Part shown: piece after piece, positions 15,589-22,927 of the stretch
How positions within the stretch are numbered: position 1 is the stretch's first letter
How the letters are laid out: every line of letters begins with the position of its first letter
NCBI RefSeq assembly: GCF_000025305.1
Contig: NC_013740.1
Span: forward strand, 1,550,001-1,614,000
Origin: Acidaminococcus fermentans DSM 20731
GTDB taxonomy: Bacteria; Bacillota; Negativicutes; Acidaminococcales; Acidaminococcaceae
DNA: 64,000 nucleotides
Direction: 5' to 3'
The notes under the pieces: model-generated
Database searches by the model: none
The model's input: only the letters and a program-made list of their open reading frames with translations
Told to the model about the DNA's origin: nothing
Translations under genes and position numbers: made by a program

Positions 15589-16197
15589 TTACGCCGCTTT
15601 GGGGCGCAGCACATAATGGGTGTGGTCTTCCTGTTCCAGGGTGTAGCCGGTGTTTTCCAGCATCCCTGCCATCATGGCGTCCCGAAGAGCGTAATACACC
15701 GCCGGATTCACATCCGCTTCCTGCCAGTAGCCCCCGTGGAGGTCTTCCGTCTGGTCCCAGGTGAAGGCGTCCGGATTCTGGTCCGTCACATTGTTCACCC
15801 GGTCGCAGGGCATCCCGTTCAGGAAAGCGTCTTCAAAGGCCCGGTAGATGGCGGAAGCATCGGCATCCGCCCCCAGCGCCCGGTCCCGGCCCACTTCCCG
15901 GGCCAGGTCTTCCAGCCGGGGCAGCAGTCCTTCATTGTTGTGGAGCAGGGCGGAAACCAGCTGGGCATAGCGGCCTTCCGCATCGTGGATCCGGCCCTGG
16001 AGCCAGCCGTGGATGTTCATGGTATCGATCAGTTCGTCCAGAGGACGGGTTTCTTCTTTCACATAGTCCGCTGCCGGTTTGTCCCCGGTGCTCCAGCCCT
16101 GGACTTCCGCTTCTGCGGCGATCCGGGCGATGATGGCTTCCTGGAGCTGGATCTTGCCGTACAGCCAGTGATGGATGGGTCCCAGAAATGCACTCAT
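15589..16197 (-). CDS. conserved protein of unknown function (202 aa)
   Basis: I do not recognise a named family. The protein is helical with no signal peptide; it begins MSAFLGPIHHWLYGKIQLQE, and several His/Trp/Tyr-rich positions such as IHHWLYGK, NIHGWLQGRIHDAE and GYWQEADVNP could bind metal or haem. Position supports function with its neighbours: it lies 12 bp upstream of the hemerythrin gene and 14 bp downstream of the DUF1858 gene, so the three are surely co-transcribed. The ATG at 16197 has a GGGAGGGGAG site; the frame is open further upstream but that part runs over the DUF1858 gene in another frame. Confidence 0.8.
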   Translation of the reverse strand: MSAFLGPIHHWLYGKIQLQEAIIARIAAEAEVQGWSTGDKPAADYVKEETRPLDELIDTMNIHGWLQGRIHDAEGRYAQLVSALLHNNEGLLPRLEDLAREVGRDRALGADADASAIYRAFEDAFLNGMPCDRVNNVTDQNPDAFTWDQTEDLHGGYWQEADVNPAVYYALRDAMMAGMLENTGYTLEQEDHTHYVLRPKAA

Positions 16198-16211
16198 GGT
16201 CTCCCCTCCCC

Positions 16212-16421
16212 TCAGTCTGCCAGGGCGGCGTTGACGGCAGCCACCACTTTTTCCGGATCCAGCCCATGGACGAAGGCCGCATCCTTCAGGGATTCCATCT
16301 GGGAAGAGGGGCATCCCAGGCAGTGCATCCCCACAGCCTGGAGAGCGGGAACCGCTTCCGGATGTTCTGCACAGATCTGTCCAACCAGCATATCGCCCGT
16401 GATTTTCTTGGTATTTTCCAT
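16212..16421 (-). CDS. DUF1858 small redox-disulfide protein
   Basis: A 69-residue protein of the DUF1858 / hybrid-cluster-associated redox-disulfide family. It has the diagnostic VGMHCLGCPSSQMESLKDA motif with a CxxC pair in the middle of the chain. Family members accompany hydroxylamine reductase (hybrid cluster protein) and nitric-oxide stress genes in anaerobes, and the CxxC is thought to be redox-active. The start MENTKK at 16421 is preferred because the GGAGG ribosome site falls inside codons of a longer open frame beginning at 16436. It is first in the operon with the 202-residue and hemerythrin genes. Confidence 0.88.
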   Translation of the reverse strand: MENTKKITGDMLVGQICAEHPEAVPALQAVGMHCLGCPSSQMESLKDAAFVHGLDPEKVVAAVNAALAD

Positions 16422-16511
16422 TTTCGTTTCCTCCATTGTATGATGATTTTATTCTTTCCAATTTTGTTTGTTGTTTCCTTACAGTTGTTAGTATACTGGA
16501 GGAACGAAAAA

Positions 16512-16539
16512 AGATATGTTGTTAAAACAACATATCTTG
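16512..16539. terminator. 28-bp AT-rich palindrome: hydE terminator and possible operator
   Basis: AAGATATGTTGTT and AACAACATATCTT form an almost uninterrupted palindrome with A-runs on one side and T-runs on the other, so it works as a terminator for hydE. It also sits about 25 bp upstream of a TATACT (16495-16500 region) that likely drives the DUF1858 operon. The TTGTTAAAACAA core resembles sites of CRP/FNR-family regulators, so a double role is possible but unproven. Confidence 0.65.
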
Positions 16540-16548
16540 ATTTTTTTC

Positions 16549-17658
16549 TTATTCAGTTCCGGGAGTTTCCCCCTCTTCCGGTTTGGGCTCTTCCAGGGCT
16601 GCCGGCTGGGGATCCTCCACCCGGTGGGGATACAGCAGGGAATCCCCCCGGCCCGGGATCAAAGCATAGCCGCAGTTCTTCAGGTACCGGTACATGACTT
16701 CCACCGTATGGAGCATTTTTTTCCGGGCGTCCTGGTTCAGGTCTTCAGGCCCGGCCGGAGGCGCCATGGGCATCCGCAACACATTGGCCCCGCTCTGGAC
16801 GCTGAGGATCTGGCCGTGGGCATGGATCCGCCGGATGGACCAGGGAGCCACGATGTTGGCCCGGGGAAACAGGATCCGCAGCACCGCCGTCAGCCGCAGG
16901 TATTCTTCCAGGGCCATCCGGTCCTGCTGGTAAAAAGGCGTCCCCTCTTCCGGAAGGAACGGGATCAGGGTGATGGAATGGGGAGCCAGTTCCTGGAGCA
17001 GGGTCAGATCCCGGACCAGGTATTCCACCTGTTCGTAGGGCGCCCCCACCAGGAACCCGGTATCCGTTTCATATCCCAGGTCCTTCAGGTCGTTGAAACA
17101 GGCGATTTTGGTGGACAGGGCATGGGTGGGCGGATGGAGCCGGGAAAAATGCAGGGGATCCGCGGTCTGGAAGCTGAGGAAGTACCTCTGGGCCCCGGCC
17201 TGGTGGAGCCGGTGGTAGGACTGGCGGCTCCGTTCCCCGATGGACAGGCCCAGAGCACAGTCCGGGAACTGCTGCTGCAGGTTCCGGAGCAGGTTGCACA
17301 TGATCATGTCCGTATAGTAATGGTCTTCCCCGCCCTGGAGCAGGAAGGAACGGATGCCCATCCGGTAGCCCAGTTCGCAGGCCCCCCGGATCTGCTCCCA
17401 GTTGAGCCGGAACCGGGGCAGATCGTTGTTTTCCTCCCGGCGACGGCAGAACAGGCAGTTCCGGGGACAGTGGTTGGTGAATTCCAGGACCCCCTGGAAA
17501 TGGACCTTCCGGTGAAACACGAAGTTCATGGCCTCCTGGGCCCCCCGGAACAGCTTGGCCCGGAGCAGAGGGTCTTCCGTCAGCAGGAGCTCTTTATATT
17601 CCTCATCCGTGAGCACGGAATATTCCTTCAGCTTATCCACCAGGTCCACAATGTCCAC
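16549..17658 (-). CDS. hydE: [FeFe]-hydrogenase maturation radical SAM protein HydE
   Basis: HydE is a radical SAM enzyme that, with HydF and HydG, builds the 2Fe subcluster of [FeFe]-hydrogenase. The 369-residue chain carries CPRNCLFC at residues 64-71, the CX3CX2C [4Fe-4S] motif, then the LQGGED SAM-binding segment and the barrel signatures GLSIGERS and DTGFLVGAPYE expected for HydE. The last 30 residues are Glu/Pro-rich. The start appears to be GTG at 17658 with AAAGGG close upstream; a second GTG at codon 4 is possible. hydF, hydG and the hydrogenase are not in this window. A short gene remnant lies immediately upstream. Confidence 0.93.
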   Translation of the reverse strand: MDIVDLVDKLKEYSVLTDEEYKELLLTEDPLLRAKLFRGAQEAMNFVFHRKVHFQGVLEFTNHCPRNCLFCRRREENNDLPRFRLNWEQIRGACELGYRMGIRSFLLQGGEDHYYTDMIMCNLLRNLQQQFPDCALGLSIGERSRQSYHRLHQAGAQRYFLSFQTADPLHFSRLHPPTHALSTKIACFNDLKDLGYETDTGFLVGAPYEQVEYLVRDLTLLQELAPHSITLIPFLPEEGTPFYQQDRMALEEYLRLTAVLRILFPRANIVAPWSIRRIHAHGQILSVQSGANVLRMPMAPPAGPEDLNQDARKKMLHTVEVMYRYLKNCGYALIPGRGDSLLYPHRVEDPQPAALEEPKPEEGETPGTE

Positions 17659-17688
17659 CCGCCCTTTCGTTTTTTCACAGTACTTCTA

Positions 17689-17825
17689 TTATAAAGCCTG
17701 GAGGGGGCTCTTGTCCACCAGGGGCAGGGAGACGGCATGGACCGGAGAGCCCCGGTCCCGGAAGAATTCCACCTGGTGCCGTTCATCGATGAGCAGCCTG
17801 AAGGGGGCACGGAACCGGGGTGAGC
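17689..17825 (-). pseudogene. unidentified 3' gene remnant
   Basis: About 43 codons on the minus strand (FRLLIDERHQVEFFRDRG and onward, ending KSPLQAL then TAA) show exactly the codon choice of real genes here (GAA, CGG, CAG, GTG, TTC, GGC). There is no start codon with a ribosome site. Upstream the frame runs into a short GTCAGCCGTCAGCGG repeat and a terminator hairpin. It looks like the C-terminal stub of a deleted gene; I cannot name the family. Confidence 0.4.
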
Positions 17826-17863
17826 CGGAAATTGCAGGCCCGGCCGCTGACGGCTGACAAAAG

Positions 17864-17903
17864 GGGGCCGTGAAAAAATGATTTCTCATCTTTTCACGGC
17901 CCC
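17864..17903 (-). terminator. terminator of tRNA-Ser(UGA)
   Basis: A 13-bp stem GGGGCCGTGAAAA/TTTTCACGGCCCC with a T-run on the minus strand, 7 bp after the tRNA CCA end. It belongs to the shared GTGAAAAAATG hairpin family. Confidence 0.85.
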
Positions 17904-17910
17904 TCATATA

Positions 17911-17999
17911 TGGCGGAAGGGGTGGGATTCGAACCCACGGTCCCTTGCAGGATCGCCAGTTTTCAAGACTGGTGCCTTAAACCGCTCGGCCACCCTTCC
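17911..17999 (-). tRNA. tRNA-Ser (anticodon UGA)
   Basis: A class II tRNA with acceptor stem GGAAGGG/CCCTTCC, anticodon stem CCAGT/ACTGG around CTTGAAA (anticodon TGA), a long variable arm, the GGTTCGAATCC T arm and an encoded CCA. Confidence 0.95.
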
Positions 18000-18016
18000 A
18001 TGTACAGAACAGATTA

Positions 18017-18046
18017 AGTATAGCGTAGAAAAGGAAGGGTTGTCAA
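18017..18046 (-). promoter_or_regulatory. promoter of tRNA-Ser(UGA)
   Basis: On the minus strand TTGACA (complement of 18041-18046) and TATACT (complement of 18017-18022) with 18-bp spacing, about 18 bp before the tRNA. Confidence 0.85.
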
Positions 18047-18065
18047 GGGCGGGGCGGGGTTCTCT

Positions 18066-18096
18066 TCTGGCGGGCCGCCCGGCGTGCGGCCCCTAC
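18066..18096 (+). repeat. REP-like interspersed repeat at a gene end
   Basis: GGGCCGC-CCGGCGT-GCGGCCC followed by CTAC. Its last bases form the TAG stop codon of the convergent LURP-one-like gene, so the repeat directly abuts that gene. Confidence 0.8.
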
Positions 18097-18569
18097 TTCT
18101 CCTCCCGGCTGCATTTTTCCGCATCCATGGCCAAGGCGAACATGAGCACGTGGAGGGCGTCGCTGGGGTCCCGGATCTCCATCACATAGGTATCGGAGAG
18201 GTGGAACAGTTCCTTGCCGATGGTGGCCACCCAGTTTCCCCGGGCGTCCCGGATGGTGTAGTCCCATTCCAGGAAGTTTCCCTCCACCTGCCAGCCGTTG
18301 AAGTCGATGGAAAATTTCGGGGAGAACAGGCTCAGTTTCTTGCTGATCCGGCCGATATGCCGGCCTCCTTCATACAGTTCGAACTTGGGCAGAAAGGTGA
18401 TGACTTTTTCTTTCACCAGGCCCAGTTCATGGCCCTGGGGATCGCAGATCTTCAAACAGTGGCCCCAGGCCAGCTGGCCTTTCACCACAAAGACGGTATT
18501 GCCGTTTTCGTCATAGATGTCATAGCTGTCGAACCAGGAAAAGATTCGTTGGCGGAACAAAAGTTTCAT
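18093..18569 (-). CDS. LURP-one-related (YxjI-type) family protein
   Basis: A 158-residue protein with the repetitive beta-strand pattern of the LURP-one-related/YxjI fold: F-x-I-YDENGNTVFVVKGQ, HELGLVKEKVITFLPKFELYEGG, RISKKLSLFSPKFSIDFNGW and VATIGKELFHLSDTYVMEI. The family adopts a tubby-like barrel and its bacterial members have no defined role. No signal peptide. The ATG at 18569 has an AGAAGGAGG site. It is a single-gene unit whose stop codon lies inside a REP-like repeat and whose upstream flank is the minisatellite element. Confidence 0.85.
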   Translation of the reverse strand: MKLLFRQRIFSWFDSYDIYDENGNTVFVVKGQLAWGHCLKICDPQGHELGLVKEKVITFLPKFELYEGGRHIGRISKKLSLFSPKFSIDFNGWQVEGNFLEWDYTIRDARGNWVATIGKELFHLSDTYVMEIRDPSDALHVLMFALAMDAEKCSREEK

Positions 18570-18609
18570 GGCCGCACCTCCTTCTGGGTATTATGGTACC
18601 ATAAAAAAG

Positions 18610-18831
18610 AAGGCGCTGTGAAAAAATCATTCACAGCGCCTTAAATTTGCCAGCGTAAGCTGGCTTCCATCGGCTAGAGACTAGTGACTAGAGACTAGTG
18701 ACTAGAGACTAGTGACTAGAGACTAGTGACTAGAGACTAGTGACTAGAGACTAGTGACTAGAGACTAGTGACTAGAGACTAGTGACTAGAGACTAGTGAC
18801 GGGGATGTGAAAATCATTTTTTCACATCCCC
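18610..18831. repeat. composite hairpin-minisatellite-hairpin element, copy B
   Basis: A 12-bp hairpin (18610-18642, AAGGCGCTGTGA arm), the GCTGGCTTCCATCGG block, exactly nine copies of the 14-mer TAGAGACTAGTGAC (18675-18800), and a 13-bp hairpin (18801-18831, GGGGATGTGAAAA arm). It mirrors, in inverted orientation, the shorter element at 7034-7157. The remaining gap between the LURP-one gene and coaBC (18570-18886) holds only this element and short GTCAACGGTCAGC repeats. Confidence 0.9.
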
Positions 18832-18886
18832 GTCTTTTTTGTCAGCTGTCAACGGTCAACGGTCAGCTGACCGTTGACAGCCTTTT

Positions 18887-20092
18887 TTATACTTTCCTTT
18901 TCACCGCATCCCTCACGATATCCAGGATGTGGTTCCCTACGGCCTCTTTGCTCATGAGCTCCAGGCTGCGGATTTCACCGCTGGGGAACAGCAGCTTCAC
19001 CACATTGGTATCGGTGCTGAAACCGGCGCCTTTCATGGTCACGTCGTTGGCCACGATCATGTCCAGGTTCTTTTTCTTCACCTTGGCGGCGGCGTTTTCC
19101 AGCAGGTGCTGGGTTTCAGCGGCAAAGCCCACCAGGAACTGGTGCTCTTTCTGCTGCCCCAGCTGCTTCAGGATATCCGGATTCTTGTCCAGGGACAGGG
19201 TCAGGGTATCGTCGTTCTTTTTGATCTTCTGTTCTTCCGCATGGTGGGGCCGGTAATCAGCCACGGCAGCGGCCATGATCACCACATCCACCTTCGGATA
19301 GGCGGCCAGCACCGCATCCATCATCTCCCGGGTGGTCTCCACGCTCTGGAACTTCACGTTCCGGGGCGCGGGCAGGGCCGTGGGCCCGGATACCAGCAGC
19401 ACTTCCGCACCCCGGCGGGCGGCGTCCCGGGCAATGGCATAGCCCATTTTTCCGCTGGACCGGTTGCCGATGAACCGGACCGGGTCGATGGCTTCCCGGG
19501 TGCCTCCGGCAGTGACCAGCACCCGCAGGCCCCGCAGGTCCCCTTCCCGGCTGGCCAGGAAACCGTCGATGAAGGCTTTGATGTCTTCCGGTTCCGGAAG
19601 CCGTCCGGATCCGTTGATCCCGCAGGCCAGGTGGCCGGCGGCGCTGGGCATGATGGTGATCCCATCCTGGCGCAGGGTGGCCAGGTTCCGGACCACTGCC
19701 GGATTTTCCAGCATGTTGGTGTTCATGGCCGGACACACGATCTTGGGCCGGTCACAGGCCATCAGGGTGGTGGACAGCAGGTCGTCGGCAATGCCGTTGG
19801 CCATTTTTCCGATCATGTCGGCGGTGGCCGGAGCCACCACCATCACATCGCACCAGCGGCCGATGGCCACATGCTCCACGTTGAATTCCGCGTTCCCGGC
19901 CCACAGGTCCGTGGCCACCGGGTTGCCGCTGATTTCCTTGAACAGCAGGGGAGAAACCAGGTGGGTGGCCGCGTCGGTCATGATCACCCGCACCTGGGCC
20001 CCGGCCTGGACCAGCCGGCTCACCAGGGTCACAGCCTTGTAGGCCGCAATGCCCCCGGTGACTCCCAATGCAATCTTTTTGCCTTCCAGCAC
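18887..20092 (-). CDS. coaBC: bifunctional phosphopantothenoylcysteine decarboxylase / phosphopantothenate-cysteine ligase
   Basis: CoaBC joins cysteine to phosphopantothenate (CoaB, C-terminal half) and decarboxylates the product with FMN (CoaC, N-terminal half) in coenzyme A synthesis. In the 401-residue chain I see the flavoprotein start GVTGGIAAYKAV, the CoaC PAMNTNMLENPAV motif (about residue 117), the substrate-recognition GINGSGRLPEPEDI, and the CoaB segment NRSSGKMGYAIA followed by KIKKNDDTLTLSLDKNPDIL. The start is GTG at 20092 with a GGAGAAAACCA leader. It is the last gene of the operon yicC-remA-gmk-rpoZ-coaBC, a standard Firmicute order. Confidence 0.96.
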   Translation of the reverse strand: MLEGKKIALGVTGGIAAYKAVTLVSRLVQAGAQVRVIMTDAATHLVSPLLFKEISGNPVATDLWAGNAEFNVEHVAIGRWCDVMVVAPATADMIGKMANGIADDLLSTTLMACDRPKIVCPAMNTNMLENPAVVRNLATLRQDGITIMPSAAGHLACGINGSGRLPEPEDIKAFIDGFLASREGDLRGLRVLVTAGGTREAIDPVRFIGNRSSGKMGYAIARDAARRGAEVLLVSGPTALPAPRNVKFQSVETTREMMDAVLAAYPKVDVVIMAAAVADYRPHHAEEQKIKKNDDTLTLSLDKNPDILKQLGQQKEHQFLVGFAAETQHLLENAAAKVKKKNLDMIVANDVTMKGAGFSTDTNVVKLLFPSGEIRSLELMSKEAVGNHILDIVRDAVKRKV

Positions 20093-20105
20093 TGGTTTTC
20101 TCCTT

Positions 20106-20327
20106 TTATTTCTTCATTTCCTTCAGGTCTTCTTTGGTGGCAATGGTCACCAGGCCTTCGCCGATTTCGTGCAGGGCGATGGATACCGGTTTGTTGGAAT
20201 CGCATTTCACCAGGGCCGGTGCATGGTCCACCAGCTGCCGGGCCCGTTTGGAAGCCATAATCACCAGAGCGTATTTGCTCCCTACTTTGTCAGCCAGAAC
20301 ATCAATGGAAGGATCAATCATGGTCAT
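20106..20327 (-). CDS. rpoZ: DNA-directed RNA polymerase omega subunit
   Basis: The 73-residue omega subunit helps fold and assemble the RNA polymerase beta' subunit. The chain has the family core YALVIMASKRARQL (about residues 19-32) and the KPVSIALHEIGEGLVTI segment. It lies between gmk and coaBC, its normal position. The ATG at 20327 has GGAGAG upstream; a second ATG two codons later is possible. Confidence 0.94.
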   Translation of the reverse strand: MTMIDPSIDVLADKVGSKYALVIMASKRARQLVDHAPALVKCDSNKPVSIALHEIGEGLVTIATKEDLKEMKK

Positions 20328-20342
20328 AATGCATACTCTCCT

Positions 20343-20987
20343 TTACTTCTTCTGCGGTTCGCCGCAGTCACAGGTGCCGTTGTGGCAGATTTCATCAACA
20401 ATATAGTAGGTGCGACCCACCCGCAGGTGTTCCACATCGATGATCTTGCTTACCTTGTCGGTAGCTTTTTCCACTTCGTCGTTGACCACGATGTAGTCAT
20501 ACTTGGACGCATAGGCCAGTTCGCTGGTGGCAGCGCTGAGCCGGCGTTTGATCACGTCCACCGCGTCGGTGCCCCGTTTGTAGATTCGTTTGGACAGTTC
20601 ATCCAGGGAAGGAGGCACGATAAACACGAACACCCCGTCGGGATAGCTTTTCTTCACCTGGAGGGCCCCCTGGGGGTCGATTTCCAGGATCACGTCCAGC
20701 CCTTCCGCCAGTTTGTCCAGCACATACTGCCGGGGGGTGCCGTAATAGTTCCCGTATACGGAAGCGTGTTCCAGCAGGCCTCCGTTTTTGATCATTTCTT
20801 CGAACTCATCCCGGGTCTTGAAGAAATAGTTCACCCCGTCCACTTCCCCGTTCCGGGGCTGGCGGGTGGTGCAGGACACCGAGTAGGCCATGTGGTCCCG
20901 TTTTTCCCGGAGCCGGGCGCAGATGGTGCCTTTGCCGGCACCGCTGGGGCCGCTGAGCACCAGCAAGATTCCCTGAGGTTTATTCAT
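20343..20987 (-). CDS. gmk: guanylate kinase
   Basis: Guanylate kinase phosphorylates GMP to GDP with ATP. The 214-residue protein has the P-loop [12 protein letters not shown] (about residues 11-22), the GMP-binding [21 protein letters not shown] segment and the lid R residues ([18 protein letters not shown]). The ATG at 20987 is set by an AAGGAGGAACCCA site and overlaps the end of remA by 8 nt, showing translational coupling. An open frame extends upstream but lies over remA. Confidence 0.96.
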   Translation of the reverse strand: MNKPQGILLVLSGPSGAGKGTICARLREKRDHMAYSVSCTTRQPRNGEVDGVNYFFKTRDEFEEMIKNGGLLEHASVYGNYYGTPRQYVLDKLAEGLDVILEIDPQGALQVKKSYPDGVFVFIVPPSLDELSKRIYKRGTDAVDVIKRRLSAATSELAYASKYDYIVVNDEVEKATDKVSKIIDVEHLRVGRTYYIVDEICHNGTCDCGEPQKK

Positions 20988-21270
20988 TGGGTTCCTCCTT
21001 TTCTTCTGCAGCCGTATCCTCATCGTCTTCCGGAGTGGCAAACCGGTTGGCGATGGTTTCCGGCTGGAGGGCGGACAGGACGATATGGCCGCTGTCCATA
21101 ATCAATACGGCTCTGGTCCGCCGTCCGTAGGTGGCGTCGATGACCACGCCCTTGTCACGGCCGTCCTGGACGATCCGCTTGATGGGGGCGCTGTCCGGTC
21201 CGATGATGGTGATGACACGCTGACCGGAGACCATGTTGCCAAAGCCGATGTTGATCATTTTGATGTCCAT
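20980..21270 (-). CDS. remA: RemA family regulatory protein (DUF370)
   Basis: RemA is a small DNA-binding protein that controls matrix and osmoprotection genes in Bacillus; homologues occur across Firmicutes between yicC and gmk, as here. The 96-residue chain shows the conserved [27 protein letters not shown] start and the [29 protein letters not shown] core. The C-terminal 20 residues are an acidic tail. It overlaps gmk by 8 nt. The targets in this organism are unknown. Confidence 0.93.
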   Translation of the reverse strand: MDIKMINIGFGNMVSGQRVITIIGPDSAPIKRIVQDGRDKGVVIDATYGRRTRAVLIMDSGHIVLSALQPETIANRFATPEDDEDTAAEEKEEPNE

Positions 21271-21290
21271 AGATGATTTCTCTCCTACTC

Positions 21291-22187
21291 TTATTGTATA
21301 TTCTGGATCTGTTCTCTTACCTTCTCGATTTCACTTTTCATATCCACAATGGTCTGGATGATCCGGGCATCCCCGGCCTTGGAGGCAATGGTATTGGCTT
21401 CCCGGTTCATCTCCTGGACCAGGAAATCCATCCGCCGTCCCACAGGTTTCTCTTCCCGGAGCAGCTGCCGGAACTGGGCTAGATGGCTGTGGAGCCGGAC
21501 GGTTTCTTCCGTCACGTTCACCCGGTCCGCATAAAGGGCCGCTTCCTGGATCACCCGGCCCTCGTCCAGGGGCCCGGCCCCCGCTTCCTGGAGCAGGTCC
21601 CGGAGCTGGGATGTAATCCGTTCCCGGTACTCCTTCACCGTTTCCGGAGCCCGGGCTTCGATGATGCCCAGCTGCCCTTCAATGGTGCCGATCCGCCGTT
21701 CCAGATCCGCCTCCAGCTGGGCCCCTTCCGTCTGGCGCATGGCCAGGAGATGGTCCAGGGCCGTATCCACAGCCTGTTCCATGGCCGGCCAGAACCGGTC
21801 CAGATCAAGGGCGGCATCTTCCGGCACCAGGACCCCTTCACAGCCGGCAATGAAAAACAGGTCCTGCCGGGCCCCCTCTTCCGAAGGTCCCAGCAGGCAG
21901 GCAAGTTCTTTCAAACTATCATGATAAGCTTTTGCCAGACCTTTGTCAACTTTTACCTGACGGCCTTCCGTCCCGGTATATTCCGCCGTAATGAACACAT
22001 CGGCGTGGCCCCGGCTGATCCGGTCCAGGATTTGCTTCCGGATGCGGTTTTCCACCGGGTTCAGGAACCGGGGCAGCCGCAGGGCCAGCTCCGCATACCG
22101 GTGGTTCACGGTCTTGATCTCGATCTGGAAGGAAAAATCTTCCAGATCACAGGTGCCCCGGCCGTAGCCGGTCATGCTCTGGATCAT
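21291..22187 (-). CDS. YicC family endoribonuclease
   Basis: YicC proteins (YloC in Bacillus) are endoribonucleases of the YicC/RmuC-like stress group, implicated in RNA decay. The 298-residue protein starts [11 protein letters not shown], the universal N-terminal signature. It contains [18 protein letters not shown] and ends in [42 protein letters not shown], the most conserved C-terminal block. The ATG at 22187 follows GGAGGGAGGAG. Its operon mates are remA, gmk, rpoZ and coaBC downstream and an exported protein upstream. Confidence 0.94.
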   Translation of the reverse strand: MIQSMTGYGRGTCDLEDFSFQIEIKTVNHRYAELALRLPRFLNPVENRIRKQILDRISRGHADVFITAEYTGTEGRQVKVDKGLAKAYHDSLKELACLLGPSEEGARQDLFFIAGCEGVLVPEDAALDLDRFWPAMEQAVDTALDHLLAMRQTEGAQLEADLERRIGTIEGQLGIIEARAPETVKEYRERITSQLRDLLQEAGAGPLDEGRVIQEAALYADRVNVTEETVRLHSHLAQFRQLLREEKPVGRRMDFLVQEMNREANTIASKAGDARIIQTIVDMKSEIEKVREQIQNIQ

Positions 22188-22200
22188 GGCTCCTCCCTCC

Positions 22201-22824
22201 TCAGTTCATGGCCGGCAGCTTCAGGACGAATTCCCGGGTGCCCGCGTATTCATCGGTGGCCGCCAGCACCATGGTCCGCTGGGGATCCAGTTTGGACAGG
22301 TCGAAATAGACGAAGTACTGGAGATCCCACACATTGTTGTCCTCCAGCTCCCCGCTGTTCTTGTTGAGGATCTGCATATCCCGCTGGGAAGCGCTGTTCA
22401 GGTTGCAGGCATAGGGTTCCAGCACGTTCCGGCCCTGGTACATCCGCAGCTTCAGGTTCCGGGGCTCCAGCTTCACACTGGTGCTCAGGTTCAGGCCCAG
22501 GGCCAGCACCCCGTCGTACTGTTTGGCCACCTTCATTCCCTGGGGCACGCTGGGGGTGCCTCCGTCGGCGGCGGTCTGCCGGGCGTCCACGGCGGCGGTC
22601 AGGAAGGGGGTATAGACCACCGCCCGTTCCCGGAGCCCGTAAGGGTTCCGCTGCTTCCGGTCGTAGACGGTCCAGGGTGCCAGCAGTTCGCCCAGGGAGG
22701 CCCCTTTCCGTTCCGTCCCGTAGACCTGGGCCGCCTGGATGGTGGCGGGGGTCAGGGGCAGCATGGCGAAGGCGGGCTGGGCAAACAGCAACAGGGCTGC
22801 CGTAAGGTAACCGGTTTTTTTCAT
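22201..22824 (-). CDS. exported protein of unknown function (207 aa)
   Basis: The protein opens with a signal peptide, MKKTGYLTAALLLFAQPAFA, cleaved before MLPLTP. The mature part is about 185 residues and beta-rich (strands around VLALGLNLSTSVKLEPRNLKLRM and NVWDLQYFVYFDLSKLDPQRTMVLAATDEYAGTREFVLKLP), with one Cys (ACNLN). I recognise no domain. It starts the leftward yicC operon with a 13-bp gap to yicC, divergent from rqcH across a short promoter region. An envelope role is likely from the signal peptide only. Confidence 0.75.
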   Translation of the reverse strand: MKKTGYLTAALLLFAQPAFAMLPLTPATIQAAQVYGTERKGASLGELLAPWTVYDRKQRNPYGLRERAVVYTPFLTAAVDARQTAADGGTPSVPQGMKVAKQYDGVLALGLNLSTSVKLEPRNLKLRMYQGRNVLEPYACNLNSASQRDMQILNKNSGELEDNNVWDLQYFVYFDLSKLDPQRTMVLAATDEYAGTREFVLKLPAMN

Positions 22825-22844
22825 GGTATCCTCTCCTCTATGGT

Positions 22845-22874
22845 TTGACCGAAAAGTCCTGTACGGTTTATACT
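22845..22874 (+). promoter_or_regulatory. promoter of rqcH
   Basis: TTGACC (22845-22850) and TATACT (22869-22874) with 18-bp spacing, about 45 bp upstream of the rqcH ribosome site. The same AT-rich stretch (22880-22900) must also serve the divergent operon. Confidence 0.7.
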
Positions 22875-22927
22875 AATCAATATATTATAACGAATTTAAC
22901 GAAACCGTGCAAATTTTGGAGGAAACC

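Noticed and set aside
13276-16443. Plus-strand open frame of about 1,055 codons
   Set aside because: Antisense to the amidohydrolase and the hemerythrin operon, with no start site and shadow-type composition.
16540-17900. hydF or hydG next to hydE
   Set aside because: Only a 43-codon stub of unknown identity lies upstream; no GTPase or second radical SAM motif is visible.
17878-18000. Short frames with the peptide pattern WDSNPRSLAGSPVFKTGALNR
   Set aside because: This is a well-known spurious translation of tRNA-Ser; similar artefacts cover the tRNA-Pro and tRNA-Ser(GCU) genes.
18675-18800. Possible CRISPR array
   Set aside because: The repeat unit is 14 bp, copies are directly adjacent with no unique spacers, and no cas genes are present; it is a minisatellite.
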